64,000 nt of DNA, from contig CAIIXF020000001.1 of NCBI GenBank assembly GCA_903813345.2, positions 26,215,915 through 26,279,914 of the forward strand, written 5' to 3'. The position numbers were made by a program, and so were the translations under genes. Below the pieces are notes generated by a model. It had not been told where the DNA came from and did not search any database. It was given only the letters and a program-made list of their open reading frames with translations. How positions within the stretch are numbered: the first letter of the stretch is position 1; each line of letters starts with the position of its first letter. This document shows positions 23,741 through 44,564 of the stretch, one piece after another. This stretch comes from Owenia fusiformis. Taxonomy: Eukaryota > Annelida > Polychaeta > Sabellida > Oweniidae.

Positions 23741-23984
23741 AGCCAAATGGCAAGAAGCTGAATATTGAATTTGACTATTATCAAAATAATATCAGCACAT
23801 ATGGATCACACTGCCATCTTTCAATCAATGTCAAGTATATGTGGTAAAACACCTTTAATTCACGTCACCATACAAGTCAATGGGCAAAAGGGCGGATGCC
23901 TTATTTTTTGTGTCTAGTCATTATGGATTTTTTGGCCCCACTAGCCTACCTGAGATCAAAGCTACATTTTCACACTATAGTGTG

Positions 23985-26900
23985 GGAGCAAAAGTCCAAA
24001 TAAGAGGTTCCGTGTCCTTTTTAGAGGCGAGCTAAGCGACATATGTTTTCATGAACTAGAAGTGATACTGATCAAGAAAAATGATGTTGGCAATTCTGAA
24101 TCCGCGACGGCGTTGCTATGGTAACCAAGTAAATATGCCACGCCCACTTTTAAGGGCTCTTTTCAGTGTATGGCCCCTATCTCTGTCATTATTGCTCAGA
24201 TTTAGATGGAATTCACACCAAATGGAAGGTAATGGATAATGCAATCAGGAAATATCAAGTTGGCAATTCTGAATCCGATATGGCGTTGCTATGGTAACAA
24301 AGTAAATATCCCACACCCACTTTTAGGGGCTCTTTCCAGTGTTTGGTCTATATCTTCGTCAATATTGCTCAGATTTAGGTGAAATTTGAACCAAATGAAA
24401 GCTAATGGAAAGAGCAATCAAACAGTTTATAAAATATGCAAATAAGGTGATTTGCATATTACTTATGACGTCATAACCGTTTGTTCTTGCATATTTTATT
24501 TTAATCATGATGTATAAATCTGGAAAATTAATATCTTTAAAAGGGTCAGTAATGCTTTTAAGTAGTTAATTAGTTTATTTCTTTTCATTGAGTTTATTAG
24601 TTTATTTCATTCATACATGTATGGTCATAAATAATTGAAAAAATGTAAAGAAAATATCGAATTCAAGTTGTTGCTATGGTAACGGTATGTTGCAAAACTA
24701 TCTGCTGTAAAAATAATTCTTTGGGAAATGTTACATTTTGACCAGTTGACTGACATGTATTCCTTCTAAAATTTGATGGCAGAGAATAACCTAATAATGA
24801 TAGAAAATTATCTAATTTGGATTGCGTTATATTATGATGTCATAATGGCAATTATTAATCAGGGGCGCAGCCAGCTTTCAATCAGGGGCGCAGTCAGCTT
24901 TCAATCAGGAGGGGGTTGCGATCTCGGCATAAGCAACTCAAAAAATGTTTAATTTGTCTCGGATTTTACAAAAATTCCTTCAAAATTGAGCTAGAAGCTT
25001 CAAGTCAAAAGCATTTTAAAGCTCTCCTTCTCTCTAATGGTTCTATTTTTACTGGTTAAGGGGGAGGTGGGTAGCCCCCATCACACCCCCTGGCTATGCC
25101 TATGATAGCTATGGTATTCCCGTGAATATGCCGTCCCCAATTTCAGGTCTTTTCCAAAGTTTTGATTCTATCAGTTGTCATGATGATAGCTCTGGTGTAT
25201 ATGAAATTTTCATCAAATCGGAAACTAAAGAATCAGACATTGCATGGGGAATGTCGATTGACAGACTGGCATACCTGTTATGGTATGAATACCATAGCTG
25301 TTTCGTGATTATTTTTTTGAAATAAGGTAAAATTGCTCAAGATGATTCCAAATTGGTATCGAGTCCTTTGACATTCACCATAAAATTAGGTCAAAGCTGA
25401 AAACTATAATTGATTTTCATTCTATTTCTTTACACATATAAAGTATGATCAAGAAATATCATGGGCAATTCTGAATCTGCGAAGCCGTTGCTATGGTAAC
25501 CAAATAAATATGGCATGCGCATTTTTACGGGCTCTTTTCAGTGTTTCAACCCATCTGCACCATTATTGTTCAGATTTTGATGAAATTCAGACCAAATTGA
25601 AGGTAATAGATAATGCAATCAGGAGATATTAAGTTGACAATTCTGAATCAACGATGGCGTTGCTATGGTAACAAAGTGAATATGCCCCACCCACTTTTAG
25701 GGGCTCTTTTCAGTGTTTTGTCCTCATCTTCTTCATTATTGTTCAGATTTAGATGAAATTTGCTTTAAATTAAAGGTAATAGATAGAGCAATCAGACAGT
25801 TAGTAAGCTATGCAAATAGGATGATTTGCATATTGATTATGATGTCATAATTGTTTCTTCTTGCATATTTTATCTTAATCACGATGTATTTATCTGTGAA
25901 ACTATTGTCTTTAAAATAGTCAGTAATGCTTTTAACTAGTTAATTAGATTAGATTTCTTTTAGTTGAGTTTATAATTTTATTTCATTCATACTTGCATGG
26001 TGATAAAAACTGAATAAATCTAAAAAATGTGATGAAAATGTCCAATTTATGCTGTTGCTATGGTTACAGCACAAAGCAAAACTATCTATAGTTAAAAGAA
26101 ATCTTTAAGAAATTTTACATTTTGACTAGTTGACTGACACATGTATTCTTTTTAACATATGATGACAGAAAATAATCTTGTAACTATAAAAAATTATTTA
26201 CTTTGGATTGTATTATATTATGATGCCATAATTGCAATTATTAATCAGGAGTGCAGCCAGTGTTCAGTCAGGACAGGGGGGGGGGGGGGTGCAATCGTGG
26301 CATAAGCAACCCCAACATTTTTTAAGATTTGTTTTGAATTTTACAAAAAAACTGAGCTAGAAGCTTTAAGTCAAATTGATTTTAAGGCTCTTCTTCTGTT
26401 TAATGGTTCTATTTTTTGTTTATGGGGGCGCACCCATCGCACCCCCTGGCAATCCAATATGATGTTGCTATGGTAACTAGGTGAATATGCCATCCTCACT
26501 GTTCAGGGGTTTTCAAAAGTTTTGCTTCTATCTTTGTCATGATTACAGCTTGAGGGTATATTAAATATTCACCAAATTGTAGCTAAAGATTCAGGCAATG
26601 CATGGATTATGTCGATTGACTGACTGGCATACCCATTGTCGCAGTAACTGCTGCTAATGGTTTTGAAATCCGAAAAATATGTTCAACGTCAATTTACATA
26701 AAAAATAATATCATTTTATGGTATTGGTCAATACTATAGCCTATTTCATCTTTTTAGGTCATGTAGACATAACTGCTGTACCAATTTTGAACCGAATGGT
26801 TGGATGTCGGATTTCAAAACCAAAAGCATATTTGAAATCAAGGGCTTCCATACTTCATACTTGTAAAGAAATGGAATCAATCATAGTTTTCCACTTTGAC

Positions 26901-28470
26901 CTCATTTTATGGTGAATGTCAAAGGACAAGGTTCCAATTTGGAAACATTTGGAGCAATTTTACCCTTATTTCAAGATATAATCACAAAAAGCAGCTATGA
27001 TGCCATAACGGGTACTGTACTCCTGGTATTTTTCGCCTGCGATTTAGTTTCGTGCTTGTTAAAATCGCAAAATTAATCTTTGCGAAATTGTCAATTAAAT
27101 CCCGGGGATTTGTTCAATTTATGATTACATTTCGTGTTTTGTAAAATGTTTGTCAAGTGTTTTTAGGCGATTAATGGGATAGTTAGTACTAATTTATGTT
27201 ACAGTGGAATCATTTTGAGCAATTTTACCTTATTTCAAGAAAATAATCACAAAAAACAGCTATGATACCATAACAGGTACTTAGTATGTCAGTCTACATT
27301 ATTCATGTATTGTCTGATTCACCTAGCATATTCACCTAATGGTTACCATAGCAACATCATATTGGATTAACATAGGCAGTGCTTAGGGTTGTGGGGGTGC
27401 GCTGGGTTCACCCATCCCCTCATAAACAATAAAAATAGAACCATTAGATAAAAGAAGACTTTCGACTTGAAGCATTTTGCTAAATTTTGAAGGAAGTTGT
27501 ATCAATTTTTGTAAAATTCAAAACCTATCTTTATTAATACTTTTGGGTTGCCTGTGCCACGATCGCAGGCCCCCTTCTGACTGAAAGCTGGCTGTGCCCC
27601 TGATTAAAAATTGCCATTATGACTTCATAATATAACACAATCCAAATCTAATAACTATGGTTATTAGATTTTTTTCTGTCATCAAATTTTAAAAAGAATA
27701 CATGTCAGTCAACTGGTCAAAATGTAATATTTCCTAGAGAAATCTTGTTTACAGCAGATAGTTTTGTTACATGCTGTCACCAAAGCAACAGTGTGAATTG
27801 GACACTTTCATTATATTCATTCAATTTTTATGATTATAGATGTGTGAATGAAAAAAACGAATAATCTCAACTAAAAGAAATAAACTAAACGAGTTATTAG
27901 CATTATACTGACCATTTTAAAGACAAGAATTTCCCAGAATTATACATTATGATTTAAATGAAATGTGCAAGAACAAACAGTTATGACGTCATAGTTGAAA
28001 TGCAAATCAGCATGTTTGCATATTTTAAAAACTGTCTGATTGCTCTATCAATTACCTTTAATTTGGTGCAAATTTCATCTAAATCTGAGCAATAATGACA
28101 AAGTTAGGGCCGAAACACTGAGAATAGCTCCGAAAAGTGGGCGTGGCATATTTACTTTGTTACCATAGCAACGCCATATTGGATTCAGAATTGCCAACTT
28201 AATATTTCCTGATTGCATTATCCATTACCTTCAATTTGGTGTGAATTTCATCTAAATCTGAGCAATAATGGCAGAGATAGGGGCCATACACTGAAAAGAG
28301 CCCTTAAAAGTGGGCGTGGCATATTTACTTGGTTACCATAGCAACGCCGTCGCGGATTCAGAATTGCCAACATCATTTTTCTTGGTAAGTATCACGTATA
28401 GTTCATGAAAATATATGTCGCTTAGCTCGCCTCTAAAAAGGAAACGGAATGACCTTTGCTCCCATACTAC
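23985..28470. mobile_element. 4.5-kb repeat complex: two direct copies and one inverted copy
   Basis: Copy A (about 23985-25420) and copy B (about 25440-26650) are direct repeats. Copy C (about 27300-28470) is the reverse complement of A, down to its outer end (CTAAGCGACATAT / ATATGTCGCTTAG). Shared landmarks are CGTTGCTATGGTAACCAA, TTTTCAGTGT, GATTTGCATATT and TTGACTGACATGTATTC. Each copy contains two internal versions of a GGCAATTCTGAATCC..GCTATGGTAAC block. No transposase ORF was found. A separate CpG-containing segment (GTATTTTTCGCCTGCGA) lies between B and C at about 27030-27150. Confidence 0.75.
24861..25108. mobile_element. GGGGCGCAGCCAGC-type insertion, one of five
   Basis: Ends GGGGCGCAGCCAGCTTTC and CCCCTGGCTATGCC are inverted. 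Relatives are at 26250-26450, 27385-27600 (inverted), 52635-52755 and 63055-63283. This end sequence is common in animal MITEs, often attributed to hAT. I cannot see a clean 8-bp target duplication here. Confidence 0.5.
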
Positions 28471-28719
28471 TAAGCTCCAAAGGGCTCAAACATTTATTAC
28501 TTTTGGTAATAATTGGTCATTTGTAACACTACCCCCTCTCGGCCACCAAAAAATGAAATTCACAAAAATGAAGCCAAAATTAACATGCCATTTGACTTAA
28601 AATTTTCCTTCAGATAAACCAAATGTGCCCATTTTTAGAAGAATTTGGAAATTTTATGTTAGTATAGCAAAAACATAAAAGCAGTACCTACACACCAACT
28701 TACGTATTCTTTATAATCA

Positions 28720-30125
28720 GAACTGTGTTGAGACTACATATATTCTAAAACTATGGAAGTGACATATTAGAGTATTTTTGGCCTTTGAGTACTCGAGTAA
28801 TATTGAGAAAACAGCAAAACCAGTACAGAACACTGTAGGCCGTGGCTCCCATGGTAATTTTTCATGAGAAGGTCGCCACAAATTACCCTAGAATGTAGTA
28901 CACTCCCCTCCATACGTTTGCTAACCCTAACTCCCCCAATGAACTACGTGTTTAAGCCTCTATATGTTTGAATTGTTATTTACTCGTACATGTAACCATG
29001 GGCTTTCAAATTGAAAGCCCATGATGTAACATGCAATGATTTTTTATTATCATTATTTATTGCTCTCACTATACAACAGTGGCACATGAAGAGTATCAGT
29101 GCGGCAGAATGACATGTCAATAAAATACAATATATGTTACAGCATTGTAATATATTGCATTTTACTGACTACTAGACTATACATAAGGTGCTGTCACCTT
29201 TAAAAAAAGATAAAAGTAAAAGTTGAAAACACTAATTCAACAAGAATGATTTGGAACAGAATGAAGAAATGAGGTTAGGAAGATATCAGAAAGTTAATCA
29301 TAGGGCCATTTTACTGTTATTCCATCAAAACCTCCAATCAACGATTACAAACAATCAACACGACAAAGCAAGTTTCAAAGTTTTATTGTAAATAAATGAT
29401 AATAAGATTTGGTTTTACATCAGTTTTATCAAATACAAATCAAAGCAAATTACATGAATTACATGGCTCTAAAAGCAAAATCTGACTTTAGTCGATAAAA
29501 ACTCATAAAAGGATTTAAGTTACAAAATACTTAAGATGGCGACAATATTTCAGCTTTAAGTAAAGCGATTGTCAAAAGGTGGCGCTGTGTAAAATCTCAC
29601 CTGCGCGCTGAGCATATCAAAATCAGACCAAATTTACCTGCCAAAAATTACATAATTCTTTCACAGAAAATCAATCACAGTAGATCAACTGTTCCAAATA
29701 ACCAAATCAAATGCATATTCAGTTGACTCTTGAAAGTCAAAGACAAAATAAAATGAATATAATTCACAATATTTCTACAAGTATGCTCAGCACTGCAGAT
29801 CAGTGGAATCAAGGGAATTTTGTATGACGTTTACCGCGCGGTAAATGCCATATTCCCCAACGTGTATGTCATATTCTCCGAGTGAATATGTCATATTACC
29901 CAGGTGATAATGAGGTATTCACTATATCATATTCCAATGCAGAATATGCCATACTCACTTGCGGAATATGTCAGATACCGCAGGTGAGTATGCCATATTC
30001 ACTTGTATCACAAATACCGCGCAACCATAAATTTATGCCATATACCGCGTAACACGAATGTCGATTTGGATTTTGGAAATTATGTCAATTTATATTTCAA
30101 ACGTACCTTAAAATTAATCTTCTCA
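28720..30125. other. Intergenic with palindromic segment
   Basis: No gene recognised. 29820-30060 is enriched in short palindromes, beginning with the perfect 16-mer TTTACCGCGCGGTAAA (29830-29845), and in recurring GAATATG/CATATTC words. TTTATTG.AAATAAA near 29385 might be a poly(A) signal of a minus-strand transcript. Confidence 0.45.
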
Positions 30126-30129
30126 TTGT

Positions 30130-30522
30130 TCATAAAGAGGCTTTAACACGCATATCAAATCGTCTAGTTGTTTCAATACATATTAATCTATCAAAGCCCC
30201 GCGGCGTTTGGAACGCTCCAGAGTGAAAGCATTGGCGTTTTTGTATTACTCCGTGATAATGTATGATGTAATCCTCTATCTCGGCATCTTGATTCACAAG
30301 GCTTCGATTGTTCTTGTCTCTAGACCAAGGGGAAAGCAACGATGCTATCTCGGCTTCTGTAGTATTTTTGATAATTTTACTGAGTATAGATGGAAGTGTT
30401 AGATTTTTTGTTTGGTTGTAGATGAACATAAATATAGTACAATTGACGTCTGAGATATAACAAGTACAATTTTTCCTATTCAAAAAGGGTTTATTCGTTA
30501 CCAAACGGTTGTGCAACACCAT
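30130..30522 (-). CDS. Exon-like ORF of unknown function
   Basis: A 130-codon minus-strand ORF. The last 75 codons, after a possible acceptor CTACAG, are clearly richer in GC and in varied residues than the neighbours: SLLSPWSRDKNNRSLVNQ, AEIEDYIIHYHGVIQKRQ and GAFQTPRGFDRLI. This may be the terminal exon of a minus-strand gene whose other exons lie at higher coordinates. I could not find them and I do not recognise the family. The first 55 codons may be intron. Confidence 0.35.
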   Translation of the reverse strand: MVLHNRLVTNKPFLNRKNCTCYISDVNCTIFMFIYNQTKNLTLPSILSKIIKNTTEAEIASLLSPWSRDKNNRSLVNQDAEIEDYIIHYHGVIQKRQCFHSGAFQTPRGFDRLICIETTRRFDMRVKASL

Positions 30523-30529
30523 TAAGTAT

Positions 30530-31365
30530 GCACGATATGTAATTATATATAATCATATTTTGTATAATTGCTTCATGACTACGATTCTATTTGTGTCTAT
30601 ATTGGGTCCCATGGGGATAATCTCTATATAGGACGTAATTTCCCCTGCCTATACTTACGCACTCTAGAAACTTTGTATATAGATAATACATTTATGGTAA
30701 TTATGGTTGATTCTAAAGTAATGAACACGTTTTATATAATTGATTTTATAATAGAAATGTAGACCTTTATGTTAGGAGACTTCCAATTTCAACCATACGG
30801 ATAGCCTACTCGGAATTGACTTTTAAATCGCATGACACAATTAAAAAGTGAGATTGAACTTTCATTAGTCCAATATTAATCTAAAACTCATGACATATGT
30901 CATGTCTGTGAACATTTAATCACAAATTTTTTTAACATTTAATATCTTTTATGTTCATAAACTAACGAAAAAATAAACTTACAATGCACAAACTTCACCT
31001 TACACCATGCATGATCAGCTGTTTGGTAAGCTAGCATGTGCCCTTTCAGGTATATTGAGTAAATATATCTAAAACTTGCAAGGGGAGTATCATGAGAAAT
31101 CATGGCCTTCTATTTATTATTTCTAGTTGAAGGCAGAAATATGTAATGAAGAATGAAAAATATAGAAATAACACCCAAATTGAAATTATTGAATTATGAA
31201 TATTCAAAAGAGGACATTTAAATCTACAATACGTAAAATATCAAGATTGCCCTAAGCAGGTGTAACGTGACCGATTCAATAAAATGCAAGTCTCGGTTTG
31301 GAGACTGGTGAACTTCGTGCTCCAAACCGGTGTAAAAGGGACTAGTCTTTTATTCTTGGACAGAG
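30530..31365. other. Intergenic, nothing recognised
   Basis: AT-rich, with no coding or repeat structure that I can support. Confidence 0.5.
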
Positions 31366-31369
31366 TTCA

Positions 31370-32010
31370 TTTATCTCTATATACTAGGCATTAGCATATA
31401 AAATGTGAACCAAATTCGTCCAGTGGTATTTGAGTTATCAAAGTTTACGTTCTGTTAGAAAGAATGGTGGCCATTTTGAAATTCAGCTGCTATCTTGAAA
31501 ATTCAAGTTCTCGTGTCCCCAGGCATCAGCAAATAAAATTTAAATAAAACCCATCCACTGGAATTTGAGATATAAAAGATTACGTTTTTACAAAAACTGA
31601 AGGCCATTTTGAAATTCAGCTCGAAAAATTCTTCTCGGACACAGCTCTCGTGTCTCTAGGCATCAACATATATAATTTGGGCCAAATCTGTTCACAGGTA
31701 TTTGAGTTATCAAACATTATATTTTTACGAAAAATGGCGGCCATTTTTAAATTTGGTATCCATCCTGAAAACGTCTTCTTGATCAGAACTCATTTGTCTC
31801 GATCAGCATCATTATATAAAATTTGAACCAAACCCGTCCACGGGTATTTAAGTTATCAACGATTAAATTTTTTACGAAAAATGGACGGCATTATGAAATT
31901 AAGTGGCCATCTTGAAAATATCTTCTTCTCCTTTGTCCCTAGGCATCGGCTTATAAAATCTGAACCAAATCCGTCAACTATAGTATTTGAATTATCAAAC
32001 ATTACATCTT
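31370..32010 (+). repeat. Tandem array, unit about 130-140 bp, about 5 copies
   Basis: Each unit reads through ..TAGGCATCAGC..TAAAATTTGAACCAAA..CCGTCCA..GGTATTTGAGTTATCAAA..TTACG..AAAATGGCGGCCATTTTGAAATT, with substantial divergence. Related single copies, often closed by a CGGACGGACGGA tail, occur at 33410-33600, 42380-42660, 43200-43450 and 45130-45430. Confidence 0.7.
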
Positions 32011-35000
32011 ATAAGCATAAGTTACTATGTCCCGATCTCATGTACATTTACAGAAATACTAACACGTAATGGTCTATTTTCGAAAGACTCTTGAACAATG
32101 GTTTTAGCATTAAAAATGTGTAAAACTCAAAAAATAAATGTTGGTAAGGACCTTAAGCCCTTATTATCTTATTAAAAAATCAAACCTATGAAAAAGATGT
32201 CATTATTCCGTTAAAAATATATGTTTTGTATTCATTTTGTCTACATAGCAAACATTATGCGACTTGTGTCTGTTTTGTACGAAGAAAAAAATTGATAGAA
32301 ATATAGCAGGTTTCAAAGAGTCTCGTCATTTCAATACACGAAATTAGGTTTTTCTAGTGACATTCAACTATATTTTTTATAATGTCATAAAAGCATTGCC
32401 CTTATACTACATATACTATAATTTTAAGTTCAGTTGTATTGCTTTGCATTTAAGCTTATTTGGACCAGGTAATATGACTTGGTCAAATTCAGCATTCTTT
32501 TGTCCTAAAATATTTTGACGTTGTAAAAATTGATTAGGGTGTTTTAATGGCAGTCTAAAATGATATCAGGAAAACAAATGATAACATATTTGGTATGTAG
32601 AGAATGCTCATAGCCCATATTTTATGATTCATCACGTTTATCTTTAGATCAAGCTAAGTATGAGATTTTCCTTTAAACGTGCGTGACAGAGAATTGTCCC
32701 ATCTCGATTTTTTCCTTTGAATTTTAGTAGGCTGAATCCAGGGAAGAAAAGAATGAATATAAACTTTGAAACATATGATATTATATTATCATAAAAATGC
32801 TCATAAACTCAAGATTCCAATGATATATCACATGACTATCATCCCTTCTCAGATCTTTAGTTATTGTTTAATATGTGCGTGACATAATTTGTCCCATCGA
32901 CGATTTTTTACAAAAATAGAGAAATACTGTACGACGTCATATCACCTTCAGCAAATCCTGAAGAACAAAATGCTCTCAAGTCATGGCATGATAGTATTTT
33001 GAACAAAATATTTCAAATGATCGGTTTTTGAGGACGGTAGTGAATTAGACCAAACAAGGGGTTATATAGAAAGATTCTTCACATGTAGTTCAAGCAATTT
33101 TAATTATTCTGAGTAGCGGAAGTCATTAATACTGATAGCGGAAAGTCATTTATCATTAACGTGTTCATATTTAATTAATCGTTATTTAATTTCAATTTGA
33201 TACTCTATTAACACGTATAATCTAGCGTTCTTGTTAATTAAATGACTAAAATGCATATACGACCTGAAAGTCCGTGTCTAAATCTACAAAATAATGTTTA
33301 CTTTATTTGGATTAAATAACAATTGATGACACCTCAAAGCATCAACAGGCGGCCGTTTTAGCATTATTTTCACTGATTGCAACGTAAATGTACATGAAAT
33401 CGGGACATAGAATCAAGACAAATGGCGGTCATTTTCAATTGAGAAGCCATATTACAATTTTCCTTCTCGAGCAGAGGTCCTACACCCATAAGGCATAAGC
33501 CTATACAATTTGAATCAAATTCATCAACCGGTATTCGAGTTATCGCCCGGACACACGAACGGACGGAAGGATGGACGGCTTTCCTATAATATACTGGGAT
33601 AATTAATCATTGTTTAGTAATGAATTATTCATGTGATTTCAATACATTTCTCATCCACTTAAACCATAAAAATCCTGAACCCATGGAAATCATGATTCCA
33701 TAGTAAGAGAACAAAAAATAATTCATAACTTTACGAACTTATGGATCCCCTCATACAATTTAGCGGAAATTAATGCATTGATTGCACAATAATAGACTGA
33801 GTTAAATTGCAATTGAAACTAGTGCAACAAGGATGAATCTCCATATCTAGGGCTTAAAATCCCATCTTATATGTTAATAAAGAGAGTGGCAAACACAACT
33901 TTTGAAAATGCTACTTTTTATACAGCACCTATGCACCCTTTTTGCAGTTTCATAGTGTTAATTAGTGACCCTATGTTAGAATTAAATTGGTCCACCACCA
34001 TCGTTGATGATACCTTTGAGACCTGGTTGACAGCATATGACAGCATCAATTTCAATGACTTAGTTTCTTCAAATTTACTATTCTCAATTGTCAATCTGCC
34101 CTTGATCAAGAATAGGACAATTAACGGGGTGGTCATCGGGCTCTTGCAGTTTGGGTGCATTTCTCATCCAAAAATATAATGGTAACATTTTAAGGATCTC
34201 CAGTATATCTAGTCTATCTTGGCATTTTCAGTGCACTGTGTGCGTTCCTTTTCTATACTGCTTTTATAATACACCGATATTAAAAGGGTTGTGGTATTTA
34301 GAAAAAAGTGGCATTTTGGCTCACCCTGTAGAGTGACCTTATTACAACTAATGATGAGTGTATTGCCCAATACTAGTAAGCTTCTGGGGACAGTTTACGT
34401 TCGGTTGACGAACAAATCTGTTACGCCGGATCAGTGACAGAAGTGTAAGTCCTTTTGGAAATTAAACACCTTGTTACACTTAGAGATGAATCCATATTTC
34501 ATTCATTGAAATATTACGGTGGGGAAGATTTAAACTCCCATAACGCAACAAAAACTAAGTGCGTGTCAGTTCTAGATAATAGTTTACTATTTGCCAAGAA
34601 ATACAGAAACACTGAAATTGTTACACCTGTGTACTGAATGTTTTTTTCTCATTAATCAGTTTGAAAATGTTAAGTAAAAATAACTGACAATAGTACATAG
34701 TAAATAGGCAGAAGTACAATAAGCAGTTTTTAAGTCCAATATGCATCTGCGACCCATTAATGATCACGCTAGAAACGAGTTAGCCGAAAGATGTCATCTT
34801 GATTCCTTTAAGGAATAACGCTATATTTACTAGCTGAAATATTATTTTAAATCAATTCTTATTTTGAAAGCTTTGATAATTTATGCTATGTTTACAAGGG
34901 GGGGGGGGGCATAAAAATGTGACATCCATCATTTTTTGTAATATTTAGGATCATGTAGACGAACCACATGTAACATAACAAAAGGTAGGGAATGTTTAAA

Positions 35001-35060
35001 AAAGTTTGATCCATATGTTATATATCTTGGTTGCAGTAGTTATTTTGACAATTAAAATGT
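32011..35060. other. Intergenic; one dispersed repeat and weak ORFs
   Basis: 33410-33600 is a member of the ATGGCGGCCATTTT..CGGACGGACGGA repeat. An overlapping pair of ORFs at 33871-34179 (+) and 33918-34160 (-) has no recognisable domain. A run of G lies near 34898. Confidence 0.5.
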
Positions 35061-35063
35061 TAA

Positions 35064-35297
35064 AAGCCCAGTATACACCAATGGGGCAAAATCCCACTTG
35101 CCCCATCGAGTCCCATCGAATCCCACTAAAACCCATGGGACCTTGATTACTGTGCCCCATCGAGTCTCATCGTGCCCAATCGAGCCCCATAGAGATCGGG
35201 CAAGATGGGGCAAAATCCGACGAAGTCCCCCGAGGTCCCAATGCATATATTAAGTCTGTGGAGGTCCCAACTTGCCCCATTGCTGTATACTGGGCTT
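35064..35297. mobile_element. 234-bp MITE with 26-bp TIRs
   Basis: The left end AAGCCCAGTATACACCAATG and the reverse complement of the right end AAGCCCAGTATACAGCAATG, both extended by GGGCAA, differ at one position. The interior is rich in CCCCATCGAG and its variants. The target duplication is not clear. Confidence 0.8.
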
Positions 35298-36086
35298 ACA
35301 TGTAAGTCACAATTCACTAAAAATAGGATTTGCTGATCAATTTATGAAAGATACCCAATATGTAACTTCACAAGTCATAATAGCTCTCAATTTCATTTAG
35401 TCTTCGATTGATCTTCCTCGGATCTGTGCCATCATTCGTGATTTATTTTATATTCAACTTATCTTAATATAATGTTAACCTTTTTGTGTGAAAATGAAAA
35501 GATACATAATTTAACTCACAAATCTAAACATGCGATAGCGAATGTTAAACTTTATAGTAGCATATATGTGAGTGTCCAATGTCTTGGCTCACCTTGTATG
35601 GTATAATGGTTCATCATATTTGAAAAAAAAACATTCAATGTCAATATATCATACTACATTTACTACCTTCAACATAAGAAGAATGCAAGGTATCACGAAT
35701 TTTGTTAAAATAATCTTCATTTGACGTCACAAGTTAGAATTACTCTCGGCATACCTGTCGCCATAGATTGGTTATCCCTGTTGCGTTTAGATCACCGCAT
35801 CGAGTATCTATTAGTGTTATTGGAATATTCTCCAAGAGACTGCAAAGCTTTAGTTAGTACTTACTGGTGACATCTCACTGAAAGGTAGTAATAAAGGTTA
35901 TTACGGAAGTAGGATACAATGTCGTCCATATAGATGCTTATCTCCAGAAGTGACAAAAATAACATGATTTCATGCATTCGTTGATATAACAATACACAGA
36001 AGAAAGCCGTATAATTCTATCTAATTCTAAGTGTTACTTTAGATAAATAGACAAACTTGTAATGCGAATAAAAAGCGGGGGATACA

Positions 36087-44564
<8,478 letters not shown>

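Noticed and set aside
33871-34179. 102-codon ORF and an overlapping antisense ORF
   Set aside because: No domain, splice context or composition shift; both strands are equally open, which suggests chance.
34895-34912. G runs here and near 26280, 45406 and 52670 as G-quadruplex sites
   Set aside because: Simple homopolymer runs inside repeats, error-prone in assemblies; there is no specific context.
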